Assembly (NCBI GenBank): GCA_947095585.1
Contig: OX352763.1
Span: forward strand, 50,200,329 to 50,264,328
Reading direction: 5' to 3'
Origin: Nephrocerus scutellatus
Taxonomy: Eukaryota > Arthropoda > Insecta > Diptera > Pipunculidae
Length of the DNA: 64,000 bases
The notes below the pieces were generated by a model. The model did no database searches. It saw only the letters and a program-made list of their open reading frames with translations, and was not told the origin of the DNA. Positions 54,190-64,000 of the stretch are shown here, piece by piece. Within the stretch, counting starts at the first letter, position 1. Each line of letters starts with the position of its first letter. The position numbers and the translations under genes are program-made.

Positions 54190-55315
54190 CATTGGAGTTA
54201 TAGAGCAAGAAAGTGATCGCATAGCGGCCATCGACCGGAAAACAATAGCGCGTATAATAAATCACTACTATTGGCCGGACATGTACCGGGTTATAAGCCG
54301 ATACGTACGTCACTGCGAATCCTGCCAAAAATGCAAGCCTAGCCAGCAGAAACCAGCCGGAACATTGTTAATACAAATAGCAAAAGAACCATGGAGGATC
54401 GTATGTGAGGACTTCATCAGACCACTCCCTAGGTCAACATACGGAAACACAGTAATACTAGTACTGTTTGACAAATTTTCAAAATGGGTAGAGATCGTAC
54501 CCCTCCGAAAGGCCACAGAAGAAGCCCTCCAGCGAGCGTTTCGCGAAAGGATCCTCGCCAGATATGGTGTACCGAAGATTCTGGTCACCGACAATGGGGT
54601 GCAGTTCACGAGCCACTTGTTCCGCAAGTATCTACAGCAGCTGGGTGTAAAGCACCAATTTACCGCCCCATACACACCACAGGAGAATCCCACCGAACGA
54701 GCGAACCGTACCATCAAAACCATGGTGGCCCAATTCGTAGGAGAACAGCATAAAAGATGGGACGAGTTCCTCCCCGAGATCTCTCTAGCGCTAAACACAA
54801 GCGTGGCAGAATCAACAGGTTTCTCCCCCGCATTTCTTGCCCAAGGCCGGGAACCCCGGCTACTCTTTTGACGAAAAGATAACAGGAACCGGTAGCATCA
54901 AGCAGTTACCACAAGACAAAGCAGTACGATTACTGGAAATTTTCCAGTTAGTGCGTCAAAGACTCGAACAAGCAGCCCAAGACCAGTCCAGATACTATAA
55001 TTTCCGTAGAAGACCATGGAAGCATACGGTGGGTCAAGCCGTGCTCATAAGACAGCATCACTTGTCTAAAGCCGCTGACAACTTCGCCGCAAAGCTAGCC
55101 CCCAGGTATGATGGCCCCTAAGAAGTCACCGGGTTCATATCCCCTGTGATAGTCAAGGTTCGTCAACACGGAAGTCTTAAGGACCGTACCGCGCACATTA
55201 GTGATCTTAAAATCTTCAACCCTGAAACTAACCCTGCAAGAAAGCACTATCACAACCAAGACACAGCCAGGCTCTCCACTGGCACCCAAAGAGACGACCA
55301 GCGCCCAAATCTCTA
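54190..55315 (+). pseudogene. pol: Integrase half of pol of element 3
   Basis: Joined directly to the end of gag: after the knuckle the frame enters KTIARIINHYYWPDMYRVIS and RHCESCQKCKPSQQKPAG, the HHCC zinc site, then the core with D in VCEDF, D in VTDNGVQF and E in ENPTERANR. A frameshift at about 54850 and a stop at 55120-55122 in the GPY/F module (APRYDGP then stop) break it. The roughly 1.7 kb that encodes protease, RT and RNase H in the 10.3-kb element is absent, the junction lying near 54180-54230. No ORF3 follows. Confidence 0.87.
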
Positions 55316-55467
55316 GGTCCCGACCCGGACCCACTACTAGACAGGAAAACCCATATGCCACAAGAAGAACACAGATACCAAGCCAAGCACCCACCCCCAA
55401 CCCGAGGGTGCCGTATCTAAGGACCCGAGGACCCAAGGCAGGAACGTAGACGCAAATCTCACAACAA

Positions 55468-56789
55468 TAACGACAATCACCGTAACAGCATACTAACTGT
55501 ATACTAACTGTATGTATACTAACATAGAATTAAGCCTACATGCTACATCAATTATCCACTTTAGTTTCTTTTCATAATATCACAAACAACAAACAAATTA
55601 CATACCTTTTTTTTGGTACTGAATTACAACAAATAAAATCACCACTGTTTTAATTCTTATAATTACGAAAACTCGGTCTTTGCTCCATAGCACCGTACCG
55701 AAGACAACAACAAAACAAACACTGATCATGATCACAAGGCAAATATGTTTACGCCAGCCTAGTGATCACCAACAAGTAACAAACAAAAAACAACAACAAT
55801 AAAAGAAACATAAACACATAAGAAAAAAACAACCACAACACCATACAGAGAATAGTATGCTTAATACGGCGCGCATGTGCATTAAAGAATTATGTACTTC
55901 ACATACGCGCTGATGCAAAGAAATAATCCGTTAGTCGGGTATTAAACGAGGCTATTGGGCAGTCAGCAGTCAGGCGTTCGGAAGTCAGCATAGAGTGCGG
56001 ACCGGTAAGTGTCTCCTGATTCCCACTGTTTACTTGTTTGTTTTTTTTAGAGTCGAGAACTTCCCTCCACCCGCGGTAAGGAGTTCTCTGACCATAGGAT
56101 ATTCCACTATTTTACTTATAACGTAGTTCAGATATTTAGTCGAGAATTTCCCCCGACCCGCGGTAAGGGATTCTCTGGCTTAAATTGTATTTCTCCTTAT
56201 GGGTAGAGGTGACGCCTCTCCACAAGTTACATTGGTTTAGCCGCGTACGTTTAGCTATTTGCAAGTCGAGAATTTCCCCCGACCCACGGTAAGGGATTCT
56301 CTGGCTTAAATCGTATTTCTCTTTAGGGGTAGAGGTGACGCCTCTCCACAAAGGTCATTGGTTTAGCCGCGTACACATACGTTTAGGTGTTACAAGTCGA
56401 GAATTTCCCCCGACCCATGGCAAAGGATTCTCTGACTTAAATCGTATTTCTCTTTAGGGGTAGAGGTGACGCCTCTCCACAAGTTACATTGGTTTAGCCG
56501 CGTACACAACGTTTAGCTGTTACAAGGCGAAAATTTCCCCCGACCCACGGTAAGGGATTCTCTGGCTTGAATCGTATTTCTCTTTAGGGGTAGAGGTGAC
56601 GCCTCTCCACAAAGTTACACTGGTTTAGCCGCGTACGTCTACGTAGATTGAATTGTTACAAAATATAAAAATTATAAATTAGATTAAAAACAAAAGGAAA
56701 ACAAAAAAATCGAAACAACGTTTTTTTTTCTGTATCGGAACCTTGTACGACTACTGAGCATTACCCTGGCAGTAGAAAACATCGTTACG
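55468..56789 (+). repeat. 3' LTR of element 3 (left boundary approximate)
   Basis: Clear match to the 5' LTR from AATTAAGCCTACATGCTA (55525); weaker match (ACGACAA..CCGTAACAG) back to about 55468. Five tandem units at about 56050-56640. Confidence 0.75.
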
Positions 56790-56842
56790 GGTTCCCACCA
56801 TTAAAATGCTCGGCTATATGCTTGACACAGCTTGGGCGTTAG
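56790..56842 (-). repeat. Short poly(A)-tailed repeat, 5' half, split by element 3
   Basis: On the minus strand AACGCCCAAGCTGTGTCAAG, CATATAGCCGAGCATTTTAA, TGGTGGGAACCC. Together with 51058-51093 it makes one copy. Confidence 0.75.
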
Positions 56843-58140
56843 AGCGCCACGAGTATTGCGGTTGAATTCAAGGAGACGTGGCACGCAGCTGGCTAATTCT
56901 CTTGAGCACCGCTGGTTGAAGAAACGATAAAACAGGAAACTTTCCTGCGGTGTTCAAGCGAATCTGTGGATTTCGCTCTATTTGCGTCACCGATAAGTTT
57001 TATCGCGCGGTTTTGAATTATATCTAGCTGATGCAAGGTAGTTTGAGGTGCACCAGACCAGATATTTCAATTGTACTCAAGTTTAGGGCGAACTTGAGTG
57101 GCCAGATCAGAGGGAATGAAATATTTATTGCACCGGGCTAGAAAACCTTAGCATTTCGCAGCTTTTTTGGCGACGGTAAATATGTAGTCCCTCCAACGAA
57201 GCTTCTCGTTAACGCACATACCGAGAATAACGAGATTTTCAGTTTCCTCGATGCAAGCGCTATTCATGGATAATGGCATGAAATTTAGGATTCGCTTAGA
57301 CGACAGGAGACAGCATTGGGTTTTGGAAGCGTTAAATTCTATTCGATTGTTTTCACCCCATTTTATTATGTTGTCTAGGTCAGAATTAAAGAATTAAACG
57401 TGCTTAACATAGGTAGTTGTAGTTGACAAAAGGCTGTTTTCCATCTGTCCCATAGATTGTTCAATACTCTGAGGTGCAGGAGGCATCAATGCACAATCTG
57501 GAAGCGTGGAGCTAGCTGCGAAATGCGCAGCTAACAGATTGGCCTTGTCTATAGAGCTGACAACTGGAATGTCATTATAAATGAGCGTTGGAATCGACGA
57601 AGAGGATGTATTTTTGTATCTTTTCATGAATGACCAAAAATTTTTACTATCTTTGGGACTCTGTAGTATTTTTGGGCTCAATTTTTGGTATTAGGCGAAT
57701 TTGACTCGCCAAAGATGGGCTTTGCAATCATTTCTGGCTTGTTTAAAATTTGTTCGGTTGTCCTCAGTAGGATTTTGTTAGATATTCATATTATTAGTAT
57801 TGCCATAATACATATGCGTTGTATTGATATTTTATGGAAAAACCCTGGGTTTTATAAGGGGACCTTTTATTTTACTGTTGTACGTCGATTGATACACATT
57901 GTACATAGTGCGTTCTCTTTATTTAGTAACGAAGTTGATTTAATGCAACCATTCAAATGCTTTATAAATATCGAGTGCAACAGCTTTCCTTTCTCCAAAT
58001 TGATGCAAAGTCCGGTTCCACTGTTCAGTGAGATATACCATAAAATCACCAGTAGAACGTTGACCGCGAAATCCACACTGCGGGTCACTAAAGATTTTCG
58101 TTGGTTTCAAGATATTTCTTGAGCTAAAAAATGATCAGCG
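56843..58140 (-). pseudogene. CR1-like LINE fragments in scrambled order
   Basis: Minus-strand pieces homologous to 33690-34905. From high to low: RT finger text equivalent to FRGQRSTxDFMVYLTEQWNR near 58010-58085; a linker SPKDSKNFWSFMKRYKN..SSIPTLIY at 57560-57680, which in an intact element precedes RT; then RT thumb text equivalent to IIKWGENNRIEFNASKTQC, LEYN and LDIIQNRAIKLIG between 57380 and 56990. The linker thus lies on the wrong side of the finger piece. Either two truncated copies or one rearranged copy. Confidence 0.65.
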
Positions 58141-58390
58141 TTTCAATTACCTTCGAAAGAATGAATGTAGGTGGGGTTAATGCAACCCGGGAAGACTGGG
58201 ATTTCTCAGACTCCCCGGGTGCAGGCAAACGATAAAGCGAAGTACACAGCCACTTTCGCTGCAAGACCGTTGAACGGGACAATAGTGCCCATCCGACAAG
58301 AGGTGACCCTGTCTAGCAGAATTCAACGGATCTAGAGGAGACAACCTCGATAAAAATCCTCAATCCAAGGTGAGAACGTGCGCTGAGGGA
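58141..58390 (+). mobile_element. 5' UTR of the R1-clade LINE
   Basis: Contains CTTTCGCTGCAAGACCGTTG and GTGACCCTGTCTAGCAG, both found again on the minus strand at about 62975-63050 at the start of a second copy. Confidence 0.65.
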
Positions 58391-59642
58391 TGAATGGCCG
58401 TGAGGATTTGGGTCGCTAGCACGGGACTCCGGATATCTGGTACCCTCCGGCTTAAAGTGACCTTACAACAGCAAGAGGTTTGCGGTGGTGGACCTTACTT
58501 TCCTCACTCAATAAAACTTATGGATAGTATACAAAAAAATTTAAATCTTGAGGGCGGAATCTCAGAAGTCAAGGACCACCTAGGTCCTAACTCTGAGAAT
58601 AAAAACAACAACTACGACAGCACAGACTCGTCGACCATTACTGTGGACTACGTCCCTGCATAAGGCTCCAACGTGCCAAAATGCTTGGACAACATGTCCA
58701 CATCAACTACCTCGGACTTATGAGAAGGACTGTCAAGTCTATGTGCCAAACCAAAATTAAAGACAAAAAGACTGCCACAAAAATTAAATGAGTTCGATCT
58801 GACTCCAGCCCCAAAAACCCGCCAAAGCGAGACAACTAAACGCACATCCCCACAAAAGCAACCGAAACACCCAGCACCACTGCAAAAACAGGTTCGGGTC
58901 TAGGTGAAGAAGAAGTGTTGGCAAGCGGATCAGGGACAATGCCACGATACAGTGAAGCCATCAGGTTGGCGATTACCGACCAATGCTTTCCTGATGTCAA
59001 ACTGGAGACGGCACAGATGTCACAAATACAAGACTCTATCATGGACGCAGTAGCTGAGCTCCCACTTGATGGAATAAGCCCTAATTTCCTGGGCTGAAGC
59101 CCAAAGATTGGGTGGTTCATTGAACTGCGCAGACGAAGACACGGCAACTTGGCTCACCAAGACTACCCCAAGTCAAAAACCATGATCAAATGCCAGTCTA
59201 AAGATTGTTGGAGAGGAAGAAATCCCACGTAATCAAATCTTCCACGTGTATCTTCCTCACAGCAGAAACGAACCGAATGAGAAAATGCAGGCACCTAGTG
59301 GTCCAAAAAAAAGAGCTAAGGAATGCGGATTGGAAGATACTCTCAAGGAAAGACAGAGAAAAGGGGTATCTCCAATTGACCATCTCAGCCTCGCCAAAAA
59401 TTTCTGAGAACCTTAAAGGCTCAAACTATAAAGTCAACTGGCTCTTTGGGTCTATCTATTTCAGGCTCAAAAAAGACCACGAAAAGAAAAAAGAAGACGC
59501 GAAAGCGGTACCAGACAAGGTGCCACCAAAACCAGGGCAATCAAGTCTGTCAGAAAGCCTAAGGCATCACCCAACGACAATTAACACCAAAAACACAACT
59601 ACCAAACCAGACCAGACTAAACATCCAAAAAACATGGGCTAG
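58391..59642 (+). pseudogene. R1-clade LINE ORF1 (DUF4780-like)
   Basis: Two open stretches, 58915-59097 and 59205-59642, preceded by broken text. The first has RYSEAIRLAITDQCFPDVKL, the second TCIFLTAETNRMRKCRHLVV and LQLTISASPKISENLKGSNY; together they have the layout of the DUF4780 domain that occurs as ORF1 in this LINE group. The end is Lys/Pro/Thr-rich. Frameshift around 59100-59200. Confidence 0.65.
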
Positions 59643-61960
59643 CAGTAACAAGACCGACGAAGCCTACCGAGACCACGAATACACGGGGCCCTCAAGACAA
59701 GTCGGCTAGCCCAAAAATTATCCAAAATGCTGAAGTGCGTGCAGATAAATCTGCATAGATCCGAGGCAGCCACCGCCAACTTATGCCTGCTTTTTGTAGC
59801 TAAAAACTGGGACATAGCTCTCAAGAGCCATGGACCAAAACGACAAAATTTTGGGAATACTAAACAACATAGGTAAGTTGATTTACAGCTAAGGAAACTA
59901 AAGACCAAGGATAGCAATCCTATGTCGCCACTCGTTCAACATTTACTCCCTAAATCAATTTATTTCCAGAGACCAAACCGCGATCTCCCTAGAAACGCCC
60001 AAAAACACCGGAAGCAAGAGCACCATAAATTTCGCCACTGCCTACTTCCCGGGAGAAGAAGAAGACCCCCTCCGGAAATAACACAGAGCTTTGCAGAATA
60101 CTGCAAACAGAGATTCGTGATTGGATGTGATGCAAATTCTCATAACACAGTCTGGAGAAGCACCGACACAAACACAAGAGGTGAGCAACTATTAAACTAC
60201 TGCTTAACAAAAAATATTATTATAAATAATGTGGGGAATGATGCAGCCTTCATAAACGTCATTAGGAGAGAGGTACTGGACCTTACCTTGTCAGACGCAG
60301 GAACGGCCAGTACGATATAGAACTGCCATGTAATGAAAAAGGCATCATTCTCCGACCACAGGTATATCAATTTCAACATCGAAACCCCTCACAGGGTTCA
60401 ATCTCAAATAAGAAACCTTAAACATATTAACTGGCAAGTCTTTCAAGACACACTCCAAACTAACCTAACAGGTTTCAGTACCCCTATTATATAGATTGCA
60501 GAATTATCATGAATCATGAATGCCAACCATACAAGCTGCCCCGCAGTACGAGTCAGAGGCACGAGAGATGTTCCATGGTGAAACCACGATCTCGAGGCCA
60601 AAAGAAGAGAGGTCAGAATACTTTTTAACAAGGCCAAACGGTGAAACAACGCTACACTAAGAAATAGCAAAAGGAACAGTTCGAGAGAATTTTGTGAAAG
60701 TATTGACAAACTACCAACAGCATGTCGACTACACAAAGCTCTCTCCCTCGACCATAAAAACCCACTTGGTTCAGTCAAAAAACCAAACGGTGAATTGACA
60801 TCCAACAGACTAGAAACTCTTGACTGCCTAGTAAAAAGTAATTTCCCCAACTGCCGAATACTAGCCAACAAAGAAGAAACCGAGGACATTAACACAAACA
60901 TTTACCTTACCCCCGCGGAAGCCTACAGACGCTCAAATATCATCTTCACCACTGAAGGAATTAGTAAATTCCTTCGGCCCTTACAAATCCCCAGGAGGAG
61001 ACGGAATATACCCGATACTCCTACAACGTAGCTTGTACCTATTAGAATCTCTACTCATAAAACTCTACAAATCCAGCTATAGCCTAGAATACGTACCAAG
61101 GTGCTGGAGAGATGTACGAGTGATTTTCTTACCAAAGGTAGGGAAGAAATCCCCTGAGGATACAAGGTCTTATCAGCCTTACATCATTTATTCTCAAATC
61201 CATGGAAAAATGTTAGGTCACTACATAAGATCTAATATACTACAATCAAATCCACTTAACCCCAGCCAACATGCATATCAAGCTGGAAAATACTCTAAAT
61301 AATGCCTTAAGCAAAATACCTGGGGGTAATGTTTGACCAAAAACTAACATGGAACTCCCATATATCATACATCACCAACAAAGCTAACAAAGCTTACTTC
61401 ACTTGCCAACGCATGTTCAGTAAAACGTGGGGAGCAAACCCGCAAGTTTCTCTATGGCTATACCAAAGCATTATCAGGCCCAGGCTCACTTACGCAGCCC
61501 TGATAATAATAATAATATTCGGCGCGACAGACCATTGCGGTCCGAGGCCTTACTTCTCGCGACCATTTGTGCTGCGCATGTTAATTTTTGGACACAAATG
61601 GAAGGGACCTACAATTTAAGGCCGGATCCGAACGGTGAATTGAGAAGCTTTCCGTGACAAGTTATTACTCTCGGAACGTTTGTCATCGATTCGAGAGAGG
61701 TGGGACACCGTGAAAAATACTTTTTAGTGTTGCTGGGATTCGAACCTGAACCTCCTGCTCAGCAGACATGTGCACTTCCACTGAGCCACGGCGCCCACGC
61801 AGCCCGGATATGGTGGCCAACGCTCAAAACTCAGTTAAATTCGAAGACTAATATGTCTTAATGCAACAGGAGCCATCAAGACTTGCCCAACAGCAGCTTC
61901 ACTTACACATCAAAAGCGAAGCGGGTGCAAGAGGCATTTCACTCAAGGTAACTAACCAAC
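59643..61960 (+). pseudogene. R1-clade LINE ORF2, RT palm deleted, SINE inserted
   Basis: Endonuclease: MLKCVQINLHRSEAATANLC at 59731, FVIGCDANSHNTVWRSTDTN at 60115, RREVLDLTLSDAGT near 60270 and FSDHRYINFNI near 60350. RT: LHKALSLDHKNPLGSVKKPN near 60733, YVPRCWRDVRVIFLPKVGKK near 61096, then PLNPSQHAYQAGKYSK to 61302. From there text jumps to AKYLGVMFDQKLTWNSHISY (61311-61370), so the palm with the catalytic Asp pair is gone. The thumb RPRLTYAA is cut at 61500 by a SINE and resumes at 61806 with a truncated tail. Confidence 0.83.
61501..61796 (-). mobile_element. tRNA-derived SINE, copy 3
   Basis: Box A complement at 61778-61788 and box B GGTTCGAATCC complement at 61736-61746; tail (ATAAT)-like at 61503-61516. 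ACGCAGCCC at 61492-61500 and 61797-61805 is the target duplication. Confidence 0.9.
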
Positions 61961-61970
61961 TCAAAGTCAA

Positions 61971-61990
61971 TAGAATAGAATAGAATAGAT
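61971..61990. repeat. (TAGAA)n microsatellite between two convergent LINEs
   Basis: TAGAATAGAATAGAATAGAT at the junction where the plus-strand R1-clade copy ends and the minus-strand copy's truncated 3' end begins. Confidence 0.6.
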
Positions 61991-61999
61991 CATCGCCAA

Positions 62000-63115
62000 A
62001 ATCAATTTGGAAAGCAAATTTGTCCTCCAATCAGATTCAATGATAAAAACAACTAATTTCCGAAGGAACTTCTCAGTAGGAGTACCGGACCGTAATCAAG
62101 TTGAAAATATCAAAGTTTTTGGTCAAACATAACTCCCAGATATTTGCTTCCGGCATTATTTGGAGGACCTTGCCATGGAAATTTAGTGTAGAAAGATTTA
62201 TTCTTCTTCTCTTTGTGAAGTTGGTGCACACTATTTTAACCCTGGGTTGACGCTTAGGTTCACCTCTTTACAACATTCGTTTACTAGTTTGAGAGCAAAC
62301 TGCAAACGTTCTACTATCATACTCTCTAATTTGCTTTTATTTGCCGCTACTGAACGAAGCCCGAATTCTCCTACCTCCTAACATGCTGGAGTCAACACCC
62401 TTGTGTCTGGCTTGTGATTGAACCACATCGAAGTTAGTCTTGTCAAAAGCGCCTTGAATGTCTTTGAAGGCGCATATTAGCATTTCTTTGTTCCGAAGTG
62501 TGTCTTCGATTTCGTCTGTCAGCTCATGCAGTTCTGGCAGTCGAGTATTTCGTAGATTGTGGTTGTCAATTCACCGTTGGGTTTCTTGACTGACCCAAGT
62601 TGATTTGTGTGGCACATACTACATTCTATTGGAGTTTATCGATGCTTTCAAAAAATTATCTTCAGCTATTTCATTTGCTGCTTCTTAAAGCAGCGTTATA
62701 ATTGGTAAGGGAAGTTCGATAGACCGTCCAAATATTTGTTCGTTTGGCCTTGTTGAACAGTTTGCGAACTTTTCTTTTCTTAACATCGAGATCGTGGTTC
62801 CACCAGGGAACATATCTCGTACCTTTGACTTGGGCTGCAGGGCATGTATGATTGCCGTGGAGTCTAGATCGGCAATCGAGCTTATTCGGGTACTAATACC
62901 AGTCAAGTTTGTTTGCAGTGTGTCTTAAAAGACTTGCCAATTGTTATGTTTGGGGGTTCTTATAATGGATTGAACTGCTGCTAGACAGGGTCACTACGTG
63001 TCAGCTGGGCGTATACCCAAACAACGGTCTTGCAGCGAAAGAGGCTATATATTGCGCATTGTCGTTGCCTGATCCTGGGAAGTGCGGGATTCCCATCCTT
63101 CCCAGTTTCAAGACC
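62000..63115 (-). pseudogene. Second R1-clade LINE, truncated, minus strand
   Basis: Starts at about 63115 with the same 5' UTR phrases as 58141-58390, continues with an ORF2 stretch TGISTRISSIADLDSTAIIH (62845-62906) and MFPGGTTISMLRKEKFANC, then RT text HELTDEIEDTLRNKEMLICAFKDIQGAFDKTNFD (given here in two halves: HELTDEIEDTLRNKEML and ICAFKDIQGAFDKTNF) at about 62420-62530, and SVNPG at 62250. ORF1 and endonuclease are missing; the 3' end stops near 62000. Confidence 0.7.
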
Positions 63116-63399
63116 CCCTGATATTATTATTTCGTCATATTAGCTACACTTACTGTTTCTCAGTATGGTATCGGTTAGGGTGTGCTGTGCTCGAAACCCG
63201 AGATGCATAAGGGAGCAAAGTGCCTTTATTGCATCTCGAACGGTTTCTTATTTCAACACCAGCCATCCATACGCAGATAAGTGGTGGATTTAATGACAAT
63301 GTGCCAGGCTGTGCCGTATAAAATAAATGATTTATGTTATGAAACCTTTTTTAGTTTCAAAGAAACTAATTTAATAAGAATTTTTAAATGTTCTATAAT
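63116..63399. other. Spacer, no gene seen
   Basis: Mixed sequence with a short frame at 63281-63493 that is not recognised. Confidence 0.3.
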
Positions 63400-63404
63400 A
63401 AAAT

Positions 63405-63700
63405 TAATAATAATAAGAGCCCTTTTGTCAGCCCTAAGCTACAAGCTCTTAAGGAGATGGGCTAAGAATCTTCATCACAATAAAATAAAATAATATATCC
63501 TAAAGTAAATGAGCAATTGATGTTGTATCTTTACAGTCTTTACAGAGAGAAAAAGCCAAACAGAATTTTAGAATTTAATATACACACTAATATATAATAT
63601 ATCATTAAAAATAAAAGCTCTTTTGTCAGTCCTAAGCTACAAGCTTTCTAAGAGACATGCGCTTAGTATCTTTATCAAAATAAAACAATTTTTCATAAAA
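63405..63700 (+). repeat. Two diverged copies of an 80-bp repeat
   Basis: CCTTTTGTCAGCCCTAAGCT..CTCTTAAGGAGATGGGCTAAG (63420) and CTCTTTTGTCAGTCCTAAGC..CTAAGAGACATGCGCTTAG (63618), each followed by ATCTT and an A-rich AATAAAA end. Could be the 3' ends of two LINE or SINE insertions. Confidence 0.55.
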
Positions 63701-64000
63701 CAAAAAACATTTTCTCCGTTTGTTGTCATCGTTATTAAAAACACCTTAAGTTAATAAACCATGTAAACAGGAAAAGTAAAAGTATGTCCGAAGTTATTTT
63801 ATATTATTATTTTGATAAGTATAAATATAAGTATAAATATAAATATAACATTATAAAACTAAAAACAGTTAACGCGGTAGTGCTATGAACGATTTGTACA
63901 TAGCACATGTCTATGTTTTTATACATTTGTGTGTTTGTACTTTCCCTTGAAAAATTGCGATATTAAGTTCTTTCAATTTTGTAATTGCACACATACAGTA
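63700..64000. other. AT-rich end of window
   Basis: Includes an (ATAAATATA/G)n microsatellite at about 63817-63850. Nothing else recognised. Confidence 0.5.

Larger units (their letters stand above)
51094..56789 (+). mobile_element. Ulysses-like LTR element 3, pol internally deleted
   Basis: Starts TGTGACGAC and ends CGTTACG (final CA mutated), flanked by GGTT at 51090-51093 and 56790-56793 inside a short repeat. 5' LTR 51094-52956 (1,863 bp), 3' LTR about 55468-56789, shorter because it has fewer tandem units and lacks about 240 bp. Interior has gag and the integrase half of pol but no protease, RT or RNase H. More diverged LTRs and many frame breaks make it older than the other two. Confidence 0.87.

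Overview
This is a transposon-dense window from an insect nuclear genome, almost certainly a higher (schizophoran) fly. The reasons are two SCAMP exons plus a third one far away with ordinary GT-AG introns, AT-rich spacers, a Ulysses/Osvaldo-type LTR retrotransposon, an errantivirus, Jockey-, CR1-, BS-, I/LOA- and R1-type LINEs, a DD41D mariner and a tRNA-derived SINE. The genus cannot be fixed from the sequence alone.

The only host gene I can support is Scamp (secretory carrier-associated membrane protein), on the minus strand. Coding exon 1 is 30616-30672, exon 2 is 30240-30476 and exon 3 is 8367-8568. The intron between exons 2 and 3 is 21.7 kb and is built from nested mobile elements. The exons for the membrane domain are not in the window and should lie beyond its left edge.

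Layout: 1-1180 DD41D mariner (first catalytic Asp replaced by Asn); 3240-4790 broken gypsy pol (-); 5700-7000 broken Jockey (-); 7344-7622 SINE; 8367-8568 Scamp exon 3; 9434-10426 Helentron-like repeat with about eight internal modules; 10440-13135 BS-like LINE; 13138-14590 I/LOA-like LINE; 16383-26719 complete young 10.3-kb LTR retrotransposon (-) with gag, pol and a third gene for a ULP1/SENP-like cysteine protease; 26843-28453 rest of the CR1-like LINE it lies in; 28848-29222 second Helentron-like repeat; 30240-30672 Scamp exons 1-2; 31007-32780 three MITE-like elements; 33320-33603 SINE; 33690-34905 CR1-like LINE; 34930-41097 decayed errantivirus with gag, pol and env; 41789-42055 Tc1/mariner remnant; 42490-50990 Jockey LINE split by a complete gag-only LTR retrotransposon (42914-47683); 51094-56789 third Ulysses-like LTR element with pol internally deleted; 56843-58140 scrambled LINE (-); 58170-61990 R1-clade LINE (+) holding a SINE; 62000-63115 R1-clade LINE (-).

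The most striking system is the 10.3-kb element. Its LTRs are nearly identical, it has a 4-bp target duplication, its Gag starts with a SAP-like motif, and in the position where errantiviruses carry env it carries a protein with the full H-D-Q-C signature of a SUMO/Ubl protease followed by an Arg/Ser-rich tail. Two relatives sit nearby: a gag-only element that looks recently mobile, and an older copy in which protease, RT and RNase H have been cut out. All three Gag proteins share the SAP-like N-terminus, all three elements share nearly the same primer-binding site, and all three LTRs carry tandem repeats between a TATA box and the AATAAA signal. Two of the three elements are inserted inside copies of the same short poly(A)-tailed repeat.
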